Source: Rhodococcus pyridinivorans
Lineage (GTDB): Bacteria; Actinomycetota; Actinomycetes; Mycobacteriales; Mycobacteriaceae
Length of the DNA: 64,000 bases
Direction: 5' to 3'
Assembly (NCBI RefSeq): GCF_900105195.1
Contig: NZ_FNRX01000002.1
Location: 2,356,001-2,420,000 of the forward strand
In this document: positions 61,097 through 64,000 of the stretch, piece after piece
Layout: the number at the start of each line of letters is the position of its first letter
How positions within the stretch are numbered: position 1 is the first letter of the stretch
Notes under the pieces: model-generated
What the model saw: only the letters and a program-made list of their open reading frames with translations
Databases searched by the model: none
Told to the model about the DNA's origin: nothing
Position numbers and translations under genes: made by a program

Positions 61097-62506
61097 GTGG
61101 TGACCACTCCCATCGTCGTCGCGCCCGCGATCGACTTCGCCGACGTGCGCGCCGAGTTCGACCTCGTCGACGAGTTCGCGCCGGAGGCCCTCGCCGAGGC
61201 GCGGCGGGCGGCCGACCGCTTCGCGGACGTACGTGAGGACCGCACCGATCTGCCTCTCGTGACCATCGACCCACTCGGGTCGATGGATCTCGACCAGGCG
61301 CTGCACCTCGAACGCACTGACGACGGCTTCGTGCTGCACTATGCGATCGCCGACGTGTACGCACTCGTCGAACCGAGTGGCGCACTGGACGCCGAGACGC
61401 ACCGCCGCGGGCAGACCTACTACCTGCCCGACGGCTCGGTGCCGTTGCATCCGCGCGAGCTGTCCGAGGGCACCGCGAGCCTGCTGCCGGACGCCGTCCG
61501 TCCGGCGGTGTTGTGGCGCATCGAGACCGACCACCGCGCCGAGCCCGTCGCGGTGAGCGTGCGTCGTGCCCTCGTCCAATCGGTCGCACGTATGCACTAC
61601 GCCGGAGTGCAACGCGACGCCGACGCGGGCCGGTTGCATCCGTCCGTCGAGGCGTTGCCCGATTTCGGGCGGTTGCGGGAGGCCGCAGCGCTCGCCCGTG
61701 GAGCGATCGAACTGCGCCTGCCCACGCAGGACGTCGTGCAGGACGGCGACGGCTGGACGCTGCAGATCGAACCGCGCACCGAGGCCGACGAGTGGAACTC
61801 CGAGATCTCGCTGCTCACCGGGATGTGCGCCGCGCAGATCATGATCGGGGCGCGGGTCGGGCTGCTGCGCACGCTCCCACCCACCGATCCCGCCGCGGTC
61901 GATGCTCTGCGCCGCACCGCGCGGTCGCTCGACATGCCGTGGCCGACGGGGCTGGGTGTCGGTGCCTTCCTCGCCTCGCTCGACGCCAACGACCCGAAGA
62001 CGCTCGTGCTGATGAGCGAAGCGCCGACACTGCTGCGCGGTGCGTCCTACGCGGCCTTCGACGGTGACCTGCCCGAGACGATCCTGCACGGCGCGATCGG
62101 TGCGCCCTACGCGCACGTCACCGCGCCGCTGCGCCGGTTGTCCGACCGGTACGCCACCGAGGTGTGCCTCGCGGTGTCGTCGGGCCGGGACGTCCCGAAC
62201 GAGGTCCGCACCGCACTGGCTGCGATGCCGAAGATCATGTCGTCGACCGATTCGCTCGCCGGCAAGGTGAACCGCGCGTGCATCGACCTGACCGAGGCCG
62301 TCGTGCTCGCGCCACGGGTGGGGGAGACCTTCGAGGCGACGGTCCTGAAGGAGGCCACCGAGCGGCGCGACGCGGAGGTGTTCGTCGCCTCCGAGACCGT
62401 CATCGGCCCGTGCGGCGGGGCGCCGGAGGAGGGCAGCACGGTGCGGGTGCGGCTCACCCTCGCCGACCCGCAGGCACGCAAGATCCGTTTCGACCATGAC
62501 CGGTGA
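61097..62506 (+). CDS. RNB-domain ribonuclease (RNase II-like)
   Basis: A 469-residue protein with an RNB catalytic domain: VTIDPLGSMDLDQALHLE carries the metal-binding Asp cluster and HYAIADVYALVEPSGALDAE continues it. Later blocks LPDGSVPLHPRELSEGTASLLP and APYAHVTAPLRRLSDRYATEV are diagnostic. It lacks N-terminal cold-shock domains and has only a short C-terminal beta segment, a compact actinobacterial form. Degrades RNA 3' to 5'. GTG start at 61097 or 61100; CAGGAG is about 15 nt upstream. Overlaps the CHAP gene by 11 nt. Confidence 0.87.
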   Translation: MVTTPIVVAPAIDFADVRAEFDLVDEFAPEALAEARRAADRFADVREDRTDLPLVTIDPLGSMDLDQALHLERTDDGFVLHYAIADVYALVEPSGALDAETHRRGQTYYLPDGSVPLHPRELSEGTASLLPDAVRPAVLWRIETDHRAEPVAVSVRRALVQSVARMHYAGVQRDADAGRLHPSVEALPDFGRLREAAALARGAIELRLPTQDVVQDGDGWTLQIEPRTEADEWNSEISLLTGMCAAQIMIGARVGLLRTLPPTDPAAVDALRRTARSLDMPWPTGLGVGAFLASLDANDPKTLVLMSEAPTLLRGASYAAFDGDLPETILHGAIGAPYAHVTAPLRRLSDRYATEVCLAVSSGRDVPNEVRTALAAMPKIMSSTDSLAGKVNRACIDLTEAVVLAPRVGETFEATVLKEATERRDAEVFVASETVIGPCGGAPEEGSTVRVRLTLADPQARKIRFDHDR

Positions 62507-63101
62507 GACGCCGCGGCGGCGGCGACGGCCGGTCGCTGCCGTCCTCACCGTCGTGCTCGCACTGGGTGCGGTGCTCGCGGTGCTCGTGTGGTGGATCCTG
62601 CCGAACCGGCTGTTCCCGTGGGACAGCGCGGCATTCCCCGAGATCGACACCTCGGCGTTGACACCGACGCAGGTGCGGATCGTCGAACTGCTCGAGGAGC
62701 AGCACGAGGCGCAGAATCCCGGCACGTTCTACTCGGAGGGTGTCCGCGAACCGTGGTGCGCCGACTTCGTCAGCTGGATCATGCGGGAAGCCGTTGTGCC
62801 GCTGTCCAATCCGCATTCGGGCCACTGGCGGATCCCCGGCGTGTTCACGCTCGGTGAGTTCTACGAGCAAGCCGACCGCTACGAACCGGCGGGCACGGGT
62901 TACCGGCCGGAGGTCGGCGATGTGGTGCTGTACCACAACAGGATCGGTGTCGGTCAGCGCGAGCACACGAACATCGTCGTCGCCGTCGACGGTGATTCCG
63001 CGATCACCGTCGGCGGAAACGAGATGGGCCGCATCCGCGTCCACGAACTCGACGTGACCGGGGACGACGCCGTGGTCGGCTTCGGGCGGTTGCCGGGCTG
63101 A
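62496..63101 (+). CDS. CHAP-domain (amidase/peptidase) membrane-anchored protein
   Basis: A 201-residue protein with an N-terminal anchor (basic TPRRRRRPVA followed by VLTVVLALGAVLAVLVWWIL) and an outer CHAP/NlpC-like domain. CADFVSWIMREA gives the catalytic Cys, HTNIVVAVDGDSAITVGGNE the His and following polar residue. Cuts peptidoglycan cross-bridges or related amides if active. The ATG overlaps the RNB gene by 11 nt, indicating one operon. Ends RLPG. Confidence 0.83.
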   Translation: MTGETPRRRRRPVAAVLTVVLALGAVLAVLVWWILPNRLFPWDSAAFPEIDTSALTPTQVRIVELLEEQHEAQNPGTFYSEGVREPWCADFVSWIMREAVVPLSNPHSGHWRIPGVFTLGEFYEQADRYEPAGTGYRPEVGDVVLYHNRIGVGQREHTNIVVAVDGDSAITVGGNEMGRIRVHELDVTGDDAVVGFGRLPG

Positions 63102-63107
63102 TCCGGG

Positions 63108-64000
63108 TCAGCGGAAGGTGTCGGTGGCCTCGACGAGCCGGTGCACGATTCCCGGTTCGGTCGCCGCATGGCCCGCGTCGTCGACGATGTGCAGGCGGGA
63201 GAACGGCCACGCCTCGTGCAGGTCGTGCGCGCTGCGCGTCGGGCACACCACGTCGTAGCGGCCCTGCACAATCACGCCCGGGATGTCGCGCAGCAGATGC
63301 GCGTCGCGCAGGAGTGCCCCCTCGTCGAAGAAGCCACGGTGGTGGAAGTAGTGGTTCTCGATACGCGCGAAGGCCAACGCGAACCGGGGTTCGGCCGTCT
63401 CCGCGACGCGATCCGGGTTCGGCAGCAGTGAACTCGTGGCGCCCTCCCAGGTGGACCACGCGATCGCCGCGTTCAGGGCGACGTCCGGATCGGTCGAGTG
63501 CAGCAGGCGGTGGTAGACGTCCACGGGATGCTCGCCGGGCCCAGTGGTGGCGAGCGGGGCACAGAATCCTTCCCACGCCTCAGGGAACAGCTGCCCGGCG
63601 CCGCCGTTGTAGTACCAGTCGATCTCGCTGCGGCGCAGCAGGAAGATCCCGCGCAGGACGAGTTCGGTGACGTGCTCGGGGTGCCGCTGGGCGTAGGCGA
63701 GGGCGAGCGTCGAGCCCCACGACCCGCCGAAGACCATCCACCGGTCCACACCGAGGAAGGTGCGCAGCCGCTCGATGTCGGCGACCAGATGGTCGGTGGT
63801 GTTGACCGACAGATCGGCGCCGTCGGCCACGTGGGGCTGCGACCGGCCGCAGCCGCGCTGGTCGAACAACACGATCCGGTAGGCGCCCGGATCGAAGAAG
63901 CGCCGGTGCAGGGGTGCGGTGCCGCCACCCGGACCACCGTGGAGGAAGACCACGGGCTTGCCTTGCGGGTTGCCGCTGACCTCCCAGTACAGCTGCTGGC
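63108..64000 (-). CDS. pip: Prolyl aminopeptidase (Pip), 5' end outside the window
   Basis: The last 297 codons of a proline iminopeptidase that removes N-terminal Pro from peptides. HGGPGGGT is the oxyanion loop, FDQRGCGRSQPH the family mark, GGSWGSTLALAYAQ the nucleophile elbow, IVQGRYDVVCP the Asp and DDAGHAATEP the His. The first residues seen, QLYWEVSGNPQGKPVVF, are normal near residue 20, so little is missing. Convergent with the CHAP gene. Confidence 0.93.
   Translation of the reverse strand, partial: QQLYWEVSGNPQGKPVVFLHGGPGGGTAPLHRRFFDPGAYRIVLFDQRGCGRSQPHVADGADLSVNTTDHLVADIERLRTFLGVDRWMVFGGSWGSTLALAYAQRHPEHVTELVLRGIFLLRRSEIDWYYNGGAGQLFPEAWEGFCAPLATTGPGEHPVDVYHRLLHSTDPDVALNAAIAWSTWEGATSSLLPNPDRVAETAEPRFALAFARIENHYFHHRGFFDEGALLRDAHLLRDIPGVIVQGRYDVVCPTRSAHDLHEAWPFSRLHIVDDAGHAATEPGIVHRLVEATDTFR

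Overview
The window is chromosomal DNA of a high-G+C mycolic-acid actinobacterium, most likely Rhodococcus. The evidence is strong G/C bias at third codon positions, many GTG/TTG starts, mycobacterial-type gene content (KasA, AcpM, AccD6, MabR, AhpE, an Ag85-like esterase) and gene order that follows the Mycobacterium/Rhodococcus core: sirA, hemW, hrcA-dnaJ2-rsmE, phoH-ybeY-corC-era, amiA2, recO-uppS, smtB-zur, glyS, dgt-dnaG, the FAS-II operon next to mabR and aceE, ahpE, and the RNase H/phosphatase fusion. No prophage, insertion sequence or CRISPR array was seen.

Layout. 0-6 kb: 5' end of a sulfite reductase gene with a cysteine-rich leader peptide, hemW, the hrcA/dnaJ2 heat-shock pair and rsmE. 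6-9 kb: an esterase and a divergent MFS efflux pump/TetR pair. 9-13 kb: phoH, ybeY, a CorC-like protein and era. 13-16 kb: a decayed permease and an amidase-TetR operon with a perfect palindrome. 16-21 kb: recO, uppS, two YbjN-like genes, the metal regulators smtB-zur, and glyS. 21-28 kb: a TPM-domain protein, a DUF218 protein, dgt and dnaG. 28-43 kb is more accessory: two tRNAs, an NhaA-DsbA fusion, small regulators with VOC/DinB proteins, a cluster of decaying genes (36.8-39.1 kb), an MBL/beta-CASP hydrolase, and an NDMA-type alcohol dehydrogenase behind a KstR-like box. 43-52 kb: the fatty-acid/mycolate operon fabD-acpM-kasA-accD6, mabR and aceE. 52-64 kb: ahpE, tRNA-Val, surf1, a shortened LMW phosphatase, a HAD protein, a Nif3-like protein, the RNase H fusion, rnpB, an RNB ribonuclease, a CHAP protein and a prolyl aminopeptidase cut by the window edge.

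How the genes work together. The core blocks cover ribosome and RNA maturation (rsmE, ybeY, era, rnpB, recO as a repair neighbour), replication priming and dNTP control (dgt, dnaG), zinc homeostasis (smtB-zur), and carbon flow from pyruvate (aceE) into malonyl-CoA and FAS-II elongation (accD6, fabD, acpM, kasA) under MabR.

The most notable item is a 36-codon, apparently leaderless ORF with seven cysteine codons in its last 17 codons, upstream of the sulfite reductase gene. A hairpin there can hide the sirA ribosome binding site. This matches the cysteine-responsive attenuators described in mycobacteria. Others are a low-molecular-weight phosphatase with a clean internal deletion of about 50 codons, two families of short intergenic tandem repeats that share a core, and several operator-like palindromes placed on promoters.
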